Source: Niallia sp. XMNu-256 (GTDB lineage Bacteria > Bacillota > Bacilli > Bacillales > Cytobacillaceae). Taken from it: a stretch of 64,000 nucleotides of DNA. The stretch lies in the NCBI RefSeq assembly GCF_036670015.1, contig NZ_CP137636.1, forward strand, positions 1,094,501 to 1,158,500, written 5' to 3'. Position numbers and translations under genes: made by a program. Position 1 is the stretch's first letter. Each line of letters starts with the position of its first letter. Positions 35,888 through 44,925 of the stretch are shown in pieces. Under the pieces are notes generated by a model. The model was not told the DNA's origin and searched no databases. It was given only the letters and a program-made list of their open reading frames with translations.

Positions 35888-37231
35888 TTGTTTGGTTTTT
35901 CAATGGTTCAAATGGTGCGTAGTCATTCAGATAAGCTAGATCGTCATTTACGAGACATAATCTTGAATCAGTATAAACCTTTAAAATGGACACCGTGCTT
36001 TTTGCATAATGTTTTTGAAAAAACGATTAAAGCAACGAAAAAGTTATCTGTAATCATTGAGTTTAAGGAAGGTTATTATGAGACTGGTTGTAATGAGGTT
36101 CATCATGTAACGAAGAAACATATGAGAAATAAGGTTCACCATTATTTTGATAGAGTGTCTTGCTGCAGTGCAGATCTAACTCCCAAAGGGTTAGATGATC
36201 TGTTAACAAATTGTACACATATTAAACGAGTCTATCTAAATAGAGAAGTGAAAGCTTTACTTAATGTCGCTGTTCCCTCAGCAAAAGCTCATCAAGTTGT
36301 TAGAAATGACATAAATTTAACAGGAAAAGGTGTAAAAATCGCCATTGTTGATACAGGGATTTATCCTCATAAGGATCTTGCTGGGAGAATTACCGACTTT
36401 GTCGACTTTATCAGTAATCAGACAGACCCGTATGATGATAATGGTCATGGAACTCATTGTGCGGGAGATGCTGCTTCTGCCTCTTTAAAGTATATGGGAC
36501 CTGCCCCGGAAGCAAGTCTTGTAGGGGTTAAAGTATTAAATAAGATGGGGGCAGGATCTTTGAATACGATTATGCAAGGCGTGGAATGGTGCATAAAATA
36601 TAATGAAGCGAACCCAGAGAAAAAAATTGATATTATTAGCATGTCACTAGGTGCACCTGCACAAAACTATGCAGATGAAAATGATGATCCGATGGTTCAA
36701 ATTGTAGAAAAAGCATGGGATGCTGGAATTGTTGTTTGTATAGCTGCTGGGAATGAAGGTCCGAATAAAGGGACGATTTCTAGCCCTGGGATAAGTGATA
36801 GGGTAATCACCGTTGGGGCATCAGATGATAGAGACACCGCCGACACACGAGAAGATGATGATGTCGCTGAATTTTCAAGCAGAGGGCCAACTAAATATAG
36901 CGATAAGGGTGGAACGCCTGTTATCAAACCAGATCTATTAGCACCAGGGGTAAATATTATTTCTTTAAGATCTCCAAATTCATATATAGACAAGCTACAA
37001 AAATCCGCTCGGGTGGATAATGATTATTTTGTTATGTCGGGTACATCAATGGCTACTCCGATTTGTGCAGGAGTAGTAGCTTTAATGAAACAATATGATC
37101 CCAACTTAACTCCTGACCAAATAAAAACGATGTTAAAGAGCGGTACAGATTTATGGAAAGATGATAAGGTATATGATCCGAATACGTATGGTAGTGGCTA
37201 CTTAAATGCCGAAAGTAGTATTCCCAACTAA
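35888..37231 (+). CDS. aprX: Intracellular alkaline serine protease AprX-like (subtilase S8)
   Basis: About 447 residues from TTG 35888 (reading FGFSMVQMVRSH), which has GGAAGGG upstream and matches the N-terminus known for AprX. Catalytic Asp in AIVDTGIYPH, His in DDNGHGTHCAGD, oxyanion Asn in AAGNEGPN and Ser in SGTSMATPICAG. There is no signal peptide; the N-terminal segment of about 110 residues is the AprX-type prodomain with several cysteines. Probably made in late growth or sporulation. Single-gene unit. Confidence 0.9.
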   Translation: MFGFSMVQMVRSHSDKLDRHLRDIILNQYKPLKWTPCFLHNVFEKTIKATKKLSVIIEFKEGYYETGCNEVHHVTKKHMRNKVHHYFDRVSCCSADLTPKGLDDLLTNCTHIKRVYLNREVKALLNVAVPSAKAHQVVRNDINLTGKGVKIAIVDTGIYPHKDLAGRITDFVDFISNQTDPYDDNGHGTHCAGDAASASLKYMGPAPEASLVGVKVLNKMGAGSLNTIMQGVEWCIKYNEANPEKKIDIISMSLGAPAQNYADENDDPMVQIVEKAWDAGIVVCIAAGNEGPNKGTISSPGISDRVITVGASDDRDTADTREDDDVAEFSSRGPTKYSDKGGTPVIKPDLLAPGVNIISLRSPNSYIDKLQKSARVDNDYFVMSGTSMATPICAGVVALMKQYDPNLTPDQIKTMLKSGTDLWKDDKVYDPNTYGSGYLNAESSIPN

Positions 37232-37241
37232 CTAATAGCAT

Positions 37242-37278
37242 AAAAAAAGTCTTCTGTGATCGTACAGGAGACTTTTTT
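37242..37278 (+). terminator. Terminator of aprX
   Basis: AAAAAAGTC pairs with GACTTTTTT, with an inner TTCTGT/ACAGGA arm; T run. Confidence 0.85.
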
Positions 37279-37501
37279 ATGTTTGGTTTTGGAAATAAAT
37301 TGCAAAGGAATAGAGATTTGAAATAAGGTTTCTACTATTTAGCTAAGATAACAGTTTGGTTAAGATAAAATGAATATTTTGTAAATCGACAATTATTGCA
37401 AAAAAGCTTGTATATAATAGCCGTAGCCTTGAAGAAAGGAGTTGAACTTTTAGTCAACTAAATTTCTGTATAACTACTAAACATTTTAGGGAGGAATCAC
37501 A

Positions 37502-37813
37502 ATGAAATTTAAAAAACTAGCGAAATGGTCAGCACCAGTATTGGCTCTATTGCTTGCAACAGCTTGTAGTGGTGAACAAGATGAAGTAATTCCTGATGAA
37601 GAAGTGAATACGGATGTAAATGTAGAAGAACCAGTAAACGGTAGTGTTGAAACTGAGGATCCAGAAGATGAGGAATTAGAAACCGAAGATCCGGCAAGTG
37701 GTGAAATGGAAACCGAAGATTCCTTAGGTGATGAACCAACTGAAGAGGACTTAGAAAGCAGTGAATCAACAAGTGAAGACCCTGAAGCAGAGGAAAGTGA
37801 AATACAAGAATAA
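37502..37813 (+). CDS. Acidic low-complexity lipoprotein
   Basis: 103 residues. A lipoprotein signal with lipobox LATAC precedes a mature region made almost only of Glu, Asp, Thr, Ser, Pro and Gly. A semi-repeated unit ETEDP or ETEDS occurs three times or more (near 50, 60 and 70). GGGAGGAATC precedes the ATG. No domain is recognised. Such anionic lipoproteins may hold cations at the cell envelope (inference). Confidence 0.7.
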   Translation: MKFKKLAKWSAPVLALLLATACSGEQDEVIPDEEVNTDVNVEEPVNGSVETEDPEDEELETEDPASGEMETEDSLGDEPTEEDLESSESTSEDPEAEESEIQE

Positions 37814-38202
37814 TTTTTCACATAATTCGTTAGGAGCCTAATACTTAAGTAAAAAAGGTACAATTTATCAGCCTTACCAGGCAGCAGTCCCCCTATCCTA
37901 CTATTCTGAATGTAATAACAGAAGAAAGGATGGGGGATCAACAGCATTTAAAGTATCGAAAGTTGAATGCAGTATATACCTACGGCAACGTCTCTGTGAT
38001 CACCTATTGCTTTCAATCAGTGGGGATGAAAGAAAACTTCCAATGATGGAAGTTTCATTATTGTATAAAATTTGGAAGGATGATCAAGCGAGTTGAAAAG
38101 CATAATCAAACAGGTCATTATTAAGAATATCGGAAGAATACAGCGAATCTTTTGGATCGTAAAAAAGTCTATAAATTAAGATGAACGGTCTCCGATTTTC
38201 AT
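37814..38202. other. Spacer after the acidic lipoprotein gene
   Basis: Holds repeat copy R4 (37865-38063). The remaining 140 bp up to the terminator show no gene. Confidence 0.55.
37865..38063 (+). repeat. Structured repeat, copy R4 (diverged)
   Basis: It starts TTATCAGCCTTACCAGGCAG and ends GATGGAAGTTTCATTATT. The inner left arm CCCCCTATCCT pairs with AGGATGGGGG, but the outer stem has decayed (CTGCCCG replaced by CAGCATT). The segment before the right stem (GGCAACGTCTCTGTGAT...) resembles copy R3, so R3 and R4 form a subgroup. The right stem is partly retained (CCAATGATGG). Confidence 0.62.
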
Positions 38203-38250
38203 AAAATGATAAAAAGAGTCTTGAGTGATAAGGCTCTTTTTATCATTTTA
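38203..38250. terminator. Strong terminator before the 114-residue gene end
   Basis: A 16-bp perfect stem (AAAATGATAAAAAGAG with CTCTTTTTATCATTTT). A and T runs on both sides make it bidirectional. Confidence 0.85.
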
Positions 38251-38257
38251 TTAATTA

Positions 38258-38602
38258 CTAACAATCTTCAACCATTTGAGATCGGATGACATAATACTTT
38301 TTGAAAAACTTAATTGCTGCTTGTGCTGAATTAATGTTGTGTTTTTTACATAGGGAAGCTAATTTTAATAATTTCTGAGTACCCAATCTTTTTTTGCTTG
38401 TCGCTAAAACGTAATAAATTAACGTGTTTTTGACTGATTGAGGTAATTTTAATTGATTTAATTTGTAAAAAGCATGTGATTGGGTACGAAGGGATGGGAT
38501 ATGCTTTTGAACCTCAATAAACACTTCTTCAGTTGTCGAGGATTCTAAATAGTTGGCTAATTTTCGTTCCTTTTCCTCTAAAACAATTGTTTCTAGATGC
38601 AA
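38258..38602 (-). CDS. Hypothetical protein, 114 residues, possible DnaD-like fold
   Basis: Basic, all-helical looking. The C-terminal 70 residues (LPQSVKNTLIYYVLATSKKR, then LASLCKKHNINSAQAAIKFF) are reminiscent of the DnaD/DnaB replication-protein domain, where a hydrophobic helix precedes the (N)INTxEEA motif. The similarity is by eye and weak. GGAGAAG precedes the ATG. Next to repeat copies R4 and R5 and a 30-residue membrane peptide. Confidence 0.6.
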   Translation of the reverse strand: MHLETIVLEEKERKLANYLESSTTEEVFIEVQKHIPSLRTQSHAFYKLNQLKLPQSVKNTLIYYVLATSKKRLGTQKLLKLASLCKKHNINSAQAAIKFFKKYYVIRSQMVEDC

Positions 38603-38693
38603 ATTATCTTCTCCTTTCTTACCAAATGATGTATGTAGAACAAGTGATACTTGTTCGAATCTCCTCCATTTTTATAAAGGTTACTACCCATTC

Positions 38694-38786
38694 TTACTGT
38701 AAAAACTGATCAAATGCAAGATCAATTAGCCATAAGGAACTAACAGCAACTGTTACATAAATTCCTATGGTAATTAAAGTATCCAT
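38694..38786 (-). CDS. 30-residue membrane microprotein
   Basis: Read from the sequence: begins MDTLITIGIYVTVAVSSL and ends AFDQFLQ, a single membrane helix with an acidic tail. AGAAAGAGG lies 8 nt before the ATG. It ends just upstream of the 114-residue gene on the same strand and may be co-transcribed. Too short for standard gene finding; no family recognised. Confidence 0.45.
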   Translation of the reverse strand: MDTLITIGIYVTVAVSSLWLIDLAFDQFLQ

Positions 38787-38810
38787 TATTATTCCTCTTT
38801 CTGTTAAATT

Positions 38811-38961
38811 TTATCAGGCTTAACGGGCAGTAAGGTCCCCACCTAAAGATTCTAAATAAATAAAGAAAATAGGTTCGGGGGTCAACTGCCCGTAAAGCTC
38901 CAATTGGTTTAACTAACTCAGGGGGGAAGAAAAAAAACCACTGATAGAAGTTTCACTTTAT
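38811..38961 (+). repeat. Structured repeat, copy R5
   Basis: Clear left hairpin: CGGGCAG (38824-38830) with CTGCCCG (38886-38892), inner GTCCCCACCT against AGGTTCGGGG. The central palindrome is missing. The right stem is half decayed (CAGGGGGG opposite CCACTGAT). It starts TTATCAGGCTTAACGG, and TTATCAGGCT occurs again right after its end at 38959, as in the R6/R7 junction. Confidence 0.75.
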
Positions 38962-39326
38962 CAGGCTCTGTTAGATATTATAGTTAATGTAGTTAACAAT
39001 TTGTGTCGAAAAAGAGAAAAAAACATTTTTTAATGTAATTGTAAAGTTTAATTAATAAAGGAAATATGCATTGATTTGATCGTAAACGAGGGCAGTCTTA
39101 ATTTTTTTTCGATTAGGCCTTTTGACTAGCAGGATTCTTGTGATATGATATAGAATTCTCAATATCTATAGTATAACTGTCTCCTAGTATAGGAGAATGA
39201 ATTATTTTGTTATATCACCTAAAACTGTTTAACCACCAAAAGGGGAAAAGTGGAGCAATACGATTTTCGATTAATTATTGCAATAGAGGAAGCAAGGTGA
39301 CTTATATAGATATAGGAGGGATTTTT
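38962..39326. other. Upstream region of the ftsZ gene
   Basis: About 365 bp, A/T-rich, no gene seen. The open frame of ftsZ extends to 39207, but that part lacks a ribosome site and does not resemble FtsZ. Confidence 0.5.
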
Positions 39327-40481
39327 TTGTTTGATTACTCATTAGAGATCGATCAAAATGCCAGAATTAAGGTCATTGGAGTTGGGGGCGGCGGAAATAA
39401 TGCAGTCAACCGGATGATTGAGGAAGGAATCGAAGGCGTTGATTTTATTGCTGTAAATACAGACGCTCAATCATTAAGACTATCAAACGCGGGGATTACC
39501 ATGCAAATTGGGTCGGATTTGACAAGAGGATTAGGAGCGGGAGCTAATCCGGAAGTAGGTCGCCAAGCAGTTGCAGAAAGTCAAAATCAAATTAGAGAGG
39601 TATTACAAGGTTCAGATATGGTATTTGTTACAGCCGGTATGGGGGGAGGAACAGGTACTGGTGCAGCCCCTGCCATCGCGCAAATTGCTCGTGAATTAGG
39701 GATTTTAACAATAGGGATTGTCACGCGTCCGTTTTCTTTTGAAGGTCGCAAGCGTGCAAAAAATGCAGAAGTGGGCATCGAAGCAATGAGACAAGCCGTT
39801 GACACATTAATTATTATTCCTAATGATCGTTTATTAGGTGTCGTTGGTAAAAAGACACCTATGCTTGAAGCGTTCCGAGAAGCAGATAACGTTCTTCGTC
39901 AAGGGGTACAAGGTATTTCTGACTTAATTGCCGTTCCGGGATTAATTAATCTCGATTTTGCTGATGTCAAAACAATTATGTCTAATCAAGGGACTGCATT
40001 AATGGGAATCGGGGTTGCTGAAGGAGAAGGACGTGCTGTAGAGGCAGTAAAACAAGCCATTTCTAGTCCGTTATTAGAAACCTCCATCTCTGGAGCAAAA
40101 GGGGTTCTAATGAACATTACGGGTGGAAATGATCTAAGTTTATTTGAAGTTCAAGAGGCAGCTGATATTGTTGCATCCTCTTCTGATGAAGATTTAAATA
40201 TGATCTTTGGTTCGATTATTAATGAGAGTTTAAAAAATAAAATCGTTGTCACAGTTGTAGCAACAGGATTTGATGAAGCGAATGTACCATCACTTGAGCA
40301 AGTAAAAGCACCCGTATCAGAACGGATTCTAAATCGTAGAAAAGAAGAAGAAAAAACCTATCAACAAATTTCATCACAACGTGAACGGGAAGAAGTCAAC
40401 CCATATCGTGGTTTTAATCGTCCGTCAGAGGATTCATTGGACACACCTGCATTTTTAAGAAACCGGAGAAGGCGATATTAG
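39327..40481 (+). CDS. ftsZ: Stand-alone FtsZ (tubulin-like cell-division GTPase)
   Basis: About 384 residues from TTG 39327, which has ATAGGAGGG upstream and aligns with known FtsZ starts (382 residues in Bacillus subtilis). The GTP signature [10 protein letters not shown], the N-terminal [18 protein letters not shown] and the T7 loop [11 protein letters not shown] are intact. The C-terminal FtsA/SepF/EzrA-binding tail is present ([13 protein letters not shown]), so it should polymerise and bind partners. It is not beside ftsA or the division cluster, so it is probably a second ftsZ copy (inference). Confidence 0.93.
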   Translation: MFDYSLEIDQNARIKVIGVGGGGNNAVNRMIEEGIEGVDFIAVNTDAQSLRLSNAGITMQIGSDLTRGLGAGANPEVGRQAVAESQNQIREVLQGSDMVFVTAGMGGGTGTGAAPAIAQIARELGILTIGIVTRPFSFEGRKRAKNAEVGIEAMRQAVDTLIIIPNDRLLGVVGKKTPMLEAFREADNVLRQGVQGISDLIAVPGLINLDFADVKTIMSNQGTALMGIGVAEGEGRAVEAVKQAISSPLLETSISGAKGVLMNITGGNDLSLFEVQEAADIVASSSDEDLNMIFGSIINESLKNKIVVTVVATGFDEANVPSLEQVKAPVSERILNRRKEEEKTYQQISSQREREEVNPYRGFNRPSEDSLDTPAFLRNRRRRY

Positions 40482-40482
40482 A

Positions 40483-40547
40483 AGAAAGAGACTGATAGAT
40501 AAAGTCGTACATGGAATGACTTTTCATTATCAGTCTCTTTCTTTTTT
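40483..40547 (+). terminator. Terminator of ftsZ
   Basis: AGAAAGAGACTGATA pairs perfectly with TATCAGTCTCTTTCT, followed by T. Confidence 0.87.
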
Positions 40548-40555
40548 GTGTGAAG

Positions 40556-41161
40556 TTACCGTTTGATCTTTTTTCGGATCAAATCATAATCAGCCTTTAT
40601 GTACTGAAATAATTTAGCGTTACCACCACGGTCTGGGTGGGATAATCTTAATAGTTCTTTATAAGTTGATAAAACCTCTTGATTACTAGCTATCTTTGAG
40701 AGTCCCAATTTTTGTTTTTCTTCAATAGACAAGGATGTAGGATCCGATTTTTGAGTATGATTACTTTCTCCTAATTTAATGATCCGATCCCTTAACGATA
40801 TATTTTCCTTTAATAAATCGATTATTTCTTGTTGTAATTTTTGATTTTCCCTTTTTAATAGGAGTATTTCTTTATTTAACTGTTCTTTTTGTTTAAAATA
40901 ATGTTGAGTTGTGGATTCATGAAGGGCTTCTATCCCTGTTATGTGGTTATTTTGCATGTGAATTTTGGCTTTTAATTGGTTAATGATGATATCTTTGTCT
41001 GGGTTCTTGAAATCTTTTATAAACTTTTCTAAGGAATGATCATCGATGAAGATTCCTCCGATCGATTTTATCCTGCCCTCACTTACCCATTTTCTAAAGG
41101 TGTCAATATTGTCAGTTATACCGGCTTCTTGTAAAAGCGCAAATGCTTTGTCGGATCTCAA
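40556..41161 (-). CDS. Protein with N-terminal HTH-like domain, coiled coil and C-terminal J-domain
   Basis: 201 residues. The N-terminal 50 residues (ALLQEAGITDNIDTFRKWVSEGRI) look like a MerR-type helix-turn-helix region. Residues about 60-140 form a long Glu/Lys/Gln-rich coiled coil. The C-terminal 40 residues contain a J-domain core with an HPD motif (LLRLSHPDRGGN, then FQYIKADYDLIRKK). It may therefore recruit DnaK. The domain order differs from DnaJ, where the J-domain is N-terminal. Target unknown. A weak ribosome site (AGGGGTG) precedes the ATG. Confidence 0.75.
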   Translation of the reverse strand: MRSDKAFALLQEAGITDNIDTFRKWVSEGRIKSIGGIFIDDHSLEKFIKDFKNPDKDIIINQLKAKIHMQNNHITGIEALHESTTQHYFKQKEQLNKEILLLKRENQKLQQEIIDLLKENISLRDRIIKLGESNHTQKSDPTSLSIEEKQKLGLSKIASNQEVLSTYKELLRLSHPDRGGNAKLFQYIKADYDLIRKKIKR

Positions 41162-41373
41162 TTAATTTCACCCCTTACATATGGAAGAAACCAGCAATAT
41201 ACTGGGTTGATTCTTTTGTTTTTTAAAAAAAGATTAATATTAGCATGATGATATTACTTTATGTTGGGTATTTCTACTATTCTTGTTATGATTTAATCAA
41301 ATGGTAAAATAAGTAATCATTCTAATTTTCTATTAACATGATTGAAATAAAACGAGGTTTCTTAGGTGATCGT

Positions 41374-41871
41374 ATGATTAAGATAAAAGAAGTCAAAATT
41401 GATGGGGAATCTATTTTTGTATTTAATAGTGCGATTTATATTTTTGAGTCCAGTGAAGGCTGTACGTTAGAGTTGGATCTCATCGTTAGTGAAGTAGCGA
41501 TTAGAAAGTATCAAAAGGAAGAAACATTAATTGTTGAAATTGAATTGGAAGATAATCGTTTGATCAGTTCCATCATGCATGTGAAAGTGGTGCCAGGAAA
41601 ATTACCGATTATAAATTTATCTTATGAGATAGACAATCCCGATGAATTTCCTGATCTTCTGTGTGTTAATGAATATGATTCTAATTTTCCAAGAATTGAT
41701 GAAAGGATTACAATAGAAGAAATACGAAAAATTGAAATGCCCAACGAAAAAATAAGTTTAAGGCTGAATCTTCCGATTGATCAAGTGGAGTGGTTGAGAG
41801 AGCAAAAAGGCAAAGATTTAAATCAAATTTTTAAAGATTTAATTTACGAGTATTGGGTAAAACAAAATTAG
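41374..41871 (+). CDS. Hypothetical protein, about 165 residues
   Basis: From ATG 41374 (AGGTGAT 7 nt upstream; the frame opens at 41338 without a ribosome site). Acidic, alternating beta-strand-like segments (KEVKIDGESIFVFNSAIYIF, LELDLIVSEVAIRKYQ), then a helical C-terminus LPIDQVEWLREQKGKDLNQ typical of a short ribbon-helix-like end. No family is recognised. It lies alone between the J-domain gene and the KOW-type gene. Confidence 0.6.
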   Translation: MIKIKEVKIDGESIFVFNSAIYIFESSEGCTLELDLIVSEVAIRKYQKEETLIVEIELEDNRLISSIMHVKVVPGKLPIINLSYEIDNPDEFPDLLCVNEYDSNFPRIDERITIEEIRKIEMPNEKISLRLNLPIDQVEWLREQKGKDLNQIFKDLIYEYWVKQN

Positions 41872-41990
41872 GAACAGTAAAGTAAATGATTCATGACAAT
41901 TGTACATAGACACTATGTTTGATGAATGAATGTCCAAAAAAATAGGCATGCTTATGTAGTATAAGGCTGTATGAGTAAGGAGGAAAAGAT

Positions 41991-42209
41991 ATGTCTGAAG
42001 AACAAGTAGATGAAGTGAAGAAGCCAACTATGAAAAAAGCGATGGAAGGAGATATGATTGTAGTAAAAAAAGGTACTCAAGCTGGAAAAAAGGGAAAAGT
42101 GGTTGTTTCGCGTGAAAATTCAGTTATTATTGAGGTAGGCATTAATTCTAATACAGGAGAACCTATAAAAACCGTCGTTAATCATAAAAACTATAAGATT
42201 GTATCGTAA
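41991..42209 (+). CDS. DUF2187/KOW-like small protein (YkvS type)
   Basis: 72 residues. After a charged N-terminal tail the KOW-like core GDMIVVKKGTQAGKKGKVVV is followed by SVIIEV and the ending VNHKNYKIVS, shared with the Bacillus YkvS family. KOW folds usually bind RNA or ribosomal protein, but this family has no known role. AAGGAGG precedes the ATG. Confidence 0.78.
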   Translation: MSEEQVDEVKKPTMKKAMEGDMIVVKKGTQAGKKGKVVVSRENSVIIEVGINSNTGEPIKTVVNHKNYKIVS

Positions 42210-42270
42210 AATAAATTTTGACAAAATAAGGAACTATGTTTAGCAATCGAACATTAATTAGTAAGGAAAT

Positions 42271-42299
42271 TTGCTTTCTTCATAACTTATTGGTATGAT
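42271..42299 (+). promoter_or_regulatory. Promoter of the cold-shock gene
   Basis: TTGCTT, 17-nt spacer with an extended TGG, TATGAT. It gives a leader of about 118 nt, the long 5' untranslated region usual for cold-shock genes. Confidence 0.68.
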
Positions 42300-42423
42300 G
42301 GACATGAAATTATTTTTGTTCAATCAATAGATTAGATTAGTGACACATAAAGTTTTTCGTCTAAATCATCGAACAAGGATAGTAATAAAAAAGTGTTTAA
42401 TACGCATTAGGAGGCAACAATTA

Positions 42424-42624
42424 ATGGAACAAGGTAAAGTAAAATGGTTTAACTCAGAAAAAGGTTTTGGATTTATTGAACGCGAAGGTGCAGATGATGT
42501 ATTTGTACACTTTTCAGCTATCCAAGGCGATGGATTCAAAACATTAGACGAAGGCCAAAGCGTAACATTTGAAGTTGAACAAGGTCAACGTGGACCACAA
42601 GCAGCTAACGTTCAAAAAGCTTAA
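42424..42624 (+). CDS. Cold-shock protein (CspA/CspB family)
   Basis: 66 residues from ATG 42424 ([19 protein letters not shown]), preceded by GGAGGCAAC; the upstream frame extension is leader RNA. RNP1 KGFGFIE and RNP2 VFVHFSAIQ are intact and the ending QAANVQKA is typical. It binds single-stranded RNA/DNA and helps translation at low temperature. Confidence 0.96.
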   Translation: MEQGKVKWFNSEKGFGFIEREGADDVFVHFSAIQGDGFKTLDEGQSVTFEVEQGQRGPQAANVQKA

Positions 42625-42633
42625 TAAAAGAGT

Positions 42634-42670
42634 GGCAGGCACCTTCCAATGGAATGTGCCTGTTTAGTTT
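42634..42670 (+). terminator. Terminator of the cold-shock gene
   Basis: AGGCACCTTCC pairs with GGAATGTGCCT around a short loop, then T-rich. Confidence 0.8.
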
Positions 42671-43648
42671 TTAATTATTTATCTTTTTAAAAAACTCCCA
42701 AATGATACTTGAGGCATCGGGGCCAAGCGGGTCACAAAATTGGCCTTTTTTTCCCCCAGACCAAGCATGCCCCATTTCGTGAATTTCCCAATATTCAATG
42801 AATGTATTCCCTTGTGAATCTTGGTAAAGATGGTGCGTGTAGTTTCTTCCGTTCTTGGAACGATCCATTTTTACTTGTGAAGGGATGACATTGACTCTCC
42901 CTTGACCTTTTTCTAATAAATGATGCATTTGTGCCCATTGAATCACGAGCTGTTCACTATTAATGGGATTTACGGTCGTGTCATTCATTCCATGAAAAAT
43001 AATAATTGGAAGTTTTTTTCTGATATTTGTTCGTGAAAGGGCTTTCTTCATTTCGAGAAAAGCTCTTTTGCCTGACTCATAAGGATCTTTTACCCCTTTT
43101 TTCATAACATGTTCGGCTTCTCGATTCCACGGGTCTTTCCACAAGTTAGTATTTGCAGCATCATAAGGTAAGCCGGCAAAAACAGCAATCCCCCTAAAGG
43201 TTTCAGGATACGTAACCCCTAAAATAGCAGCCATGGCTCCTCCTGCCGAAAAGCCGGCAACATAAACTTTCTTTCGATCGAGGTTAATGTTGTGTCTTTT
43301 TATTAATATTTTTTCAACTGCCGAAATCATATCCGTAATAACTTTCGGAAGTCCGGTGTCACGATGCTGGTTCTCATCTAAAAACCAGTTCCAACATCCA
43401 GCAAGATTGGATTTATGAGGCTCATCAAAAAGGGGATTAAAAAAGCGATTCATCGTGGGATAGAGGCAAATAAATTGCTCTTTCTCAGCAAGTTCGTTCA
43501 TTCTTGTTTCCTCAGCAAATTGATCTGAATCTTGTTCACACCCATGTAGCATCACTACCATAGGTAAGGGGTTTTCTTTAGATGAAACATTCGGTATATA
43601 AAGTTTATACATAAACCCTTCAAATACCGATTCTTTAAACATTCCCAT
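42671..43648 (-). CDS. PHB-depolymerase-like esterase (alpha/beta hydrolase)
   Basis: 325 residues. The nucleophile elbow is GFSAGGAM, the oxyanion region VVMLHGCEQD, the acid lies in FHGMNDTTVN and the His in EIHEMGHAWSGG. This is the PHB depolymerase/LpqC esterase family. It has no signal peptide and no binding domain, so it is probably an intracellular esterase. GGAGGGTGG precedes the start. Confidence 0.85.
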   Translation of the reverse strand: MGMFKESVFEGFMYKLYIPNVSSKENPLPMVVMLHGCEQDSDQFAEETRMNELAEKEQFICLYPTMNRFFNPLFDEPHKSNLAGCWNWFLDENQHRDTGLPKVITDMISAVEKILIKRHNINLDRKKVYVAGFSAGGAMAAILGVTYPETFRGIAVFAGLPYDAANTNLWKDPWNREAEHVMKKGVKDPYESGKRAFLEMKKALSRTNIRKKLPIIIFHGMNDTTVNPINSEQLVIQWAQMHHLLEKGQGRVNVIPSQVKMDRSKNGRNYTHHLYQDSQGNTFIEYWEIHEMGHAWSGGKKGQFCDPLGPDASSIIWEFFKKINN

Positions 43649-43906
43649 TCTCCACCCTCCTTATCCATTCGATCAAACATACTATTAAGGAGTAGGTTGT
43701 TGTACGGCAGGTAAATCTTTTAACATGTTATTATAACTTATGTTTAAGGTAGGCGTTTTGCCACACTTATCTGAAATTTAAACATAAATAGAAAATAGAT
43801 ATAGACAATAAATTCTGTTCTAACCAATCATTCCAACCCGTAATTATTTTATAAGGGGAACATAGCATCTTTACGTTTTACGTGGATTCCCATAGGAGGG
43901 ATTAAA

Positions 43907-44830
43907 ATGTGTGCTAATCGATTCCATTATCCGGATTTTGTTACGGTTTGTGAAGTAGGTCCACGAGATGGTTTACAAAATGAGAGGATATTTGTTTCTA
44001 GCGAAGATAAGATCGCATGGATCAATCAGCTATCGCATAGCGGGTTAAAGTATATAGAAATCACTTCATTTGTAAATCCTAAATGGATCCCTGCCTTGAA
44101 AGATGCGGAAGTAGTGGCGAAAGGAATCGAAAGGGTTTCAGGAGTAACATATTCTGCTCTAGTTCCAAACTTGAATGGCTTAGAAAAGGCAATTGAAACA
44201 AATATTGATGAAATTGCACTTTTTATTTCTGCGTCAGAAACCCATAATCGAAAAAATCTAAATAAGTCAATTGAGGATACTTTACCTCTAATAGAGGAAG
44301 TAGCAAAAGAAACAATATCAAATGGAAAGACCATTCGAGGGTATATTTCAACTGTATTTGGCTGTCCTTATGAAGGTAAGGTTGCAATGGATAAAATCAT
44401 CAGAATTGCTGACACTTTATTTGAGATGGGAATTAGGGAATTATCGATTGGAGACACGGTTGGAATTGCTACACCATTACAAGTCGAAGAGGTTCTTGAT
44501 GCTTTACTAAGAAGATTTCCTGCTGAGAAGGTGGCGATGCATTTTCATGATACAAGAGGGATGGCAATCGCCAATGTCCTGAAATCATTGGAAATGGGTA
44601 TCACAAAATTCGATAGTTCGCTTGGAGGACTTGGTGGTTGTCCATACGCTCCAGGGGCTTCCGGTAACTTGGCAACCGATGATTTACTTTATTTGCTTGA
44701 GGGAATGGGCATAAAAACAAGTGTAGACTATGACAAAATGATAGAGGCAGCTAAATACATTCAAGATAAATTAAAAAAGTCTTTATCGAGTCACACAATA
44801 CAAGCATTGTCAGCAGGAATGGGTAAATAA
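43907..44830 (+). CDS. mvaB: Hydroxymethylglutaryl-CoA lyase (MvaB/YngG)
   Basis: 307 residues, TIM barrel of the HMGL family, cleaving HMG-CoA to acetoacetate and acetyl-CoA in leucine breakdown. N-terminal EVGPRDGLQNE, His pair in AMHFHDTRGMA and the catalytic-cysteine loop GGLGGCPYAPGASGN are all intact. Other leucine-degradation genes are not adjacent. Start ATG after GGAGGG. Confidence 0.94.
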   Translation: MCANRFHYPDFVTVCEVGPRDGLQNERIFVSSEDKIAWINQLSHSGLKYIEITSFVNPKWIPALKDAEVVAKGIERVSGVTYSALVPNLNGLEKAIETNIDEIALFISASETHNRKNLNKSIEDTLPLIEEVAKETISNGKTIRGYISTVFGCPYEGKVAMDKIIRIADTLFEMGIRELSIGDTVGIATPLQVEEVLDALLRRFPAEKVAMHFHDTRGMAIANVLKSLEMGITKFDSSLGGLGGCPYAPGASGNLATDDLLYLLEGMGIKTSVDYDKMIEAAKYIQDKLKKSLSSHTIQALSAGMGK

Positions 44831-44925
44831 AAAAGCGAATAGCTTTTACGCCATTCGCTTCTGAGTTAAGTATAATTTAAAGAGTTTCTTTCCTTGCGGC
44901 TTTAGTTGAATGAGATCTCCCCAAA

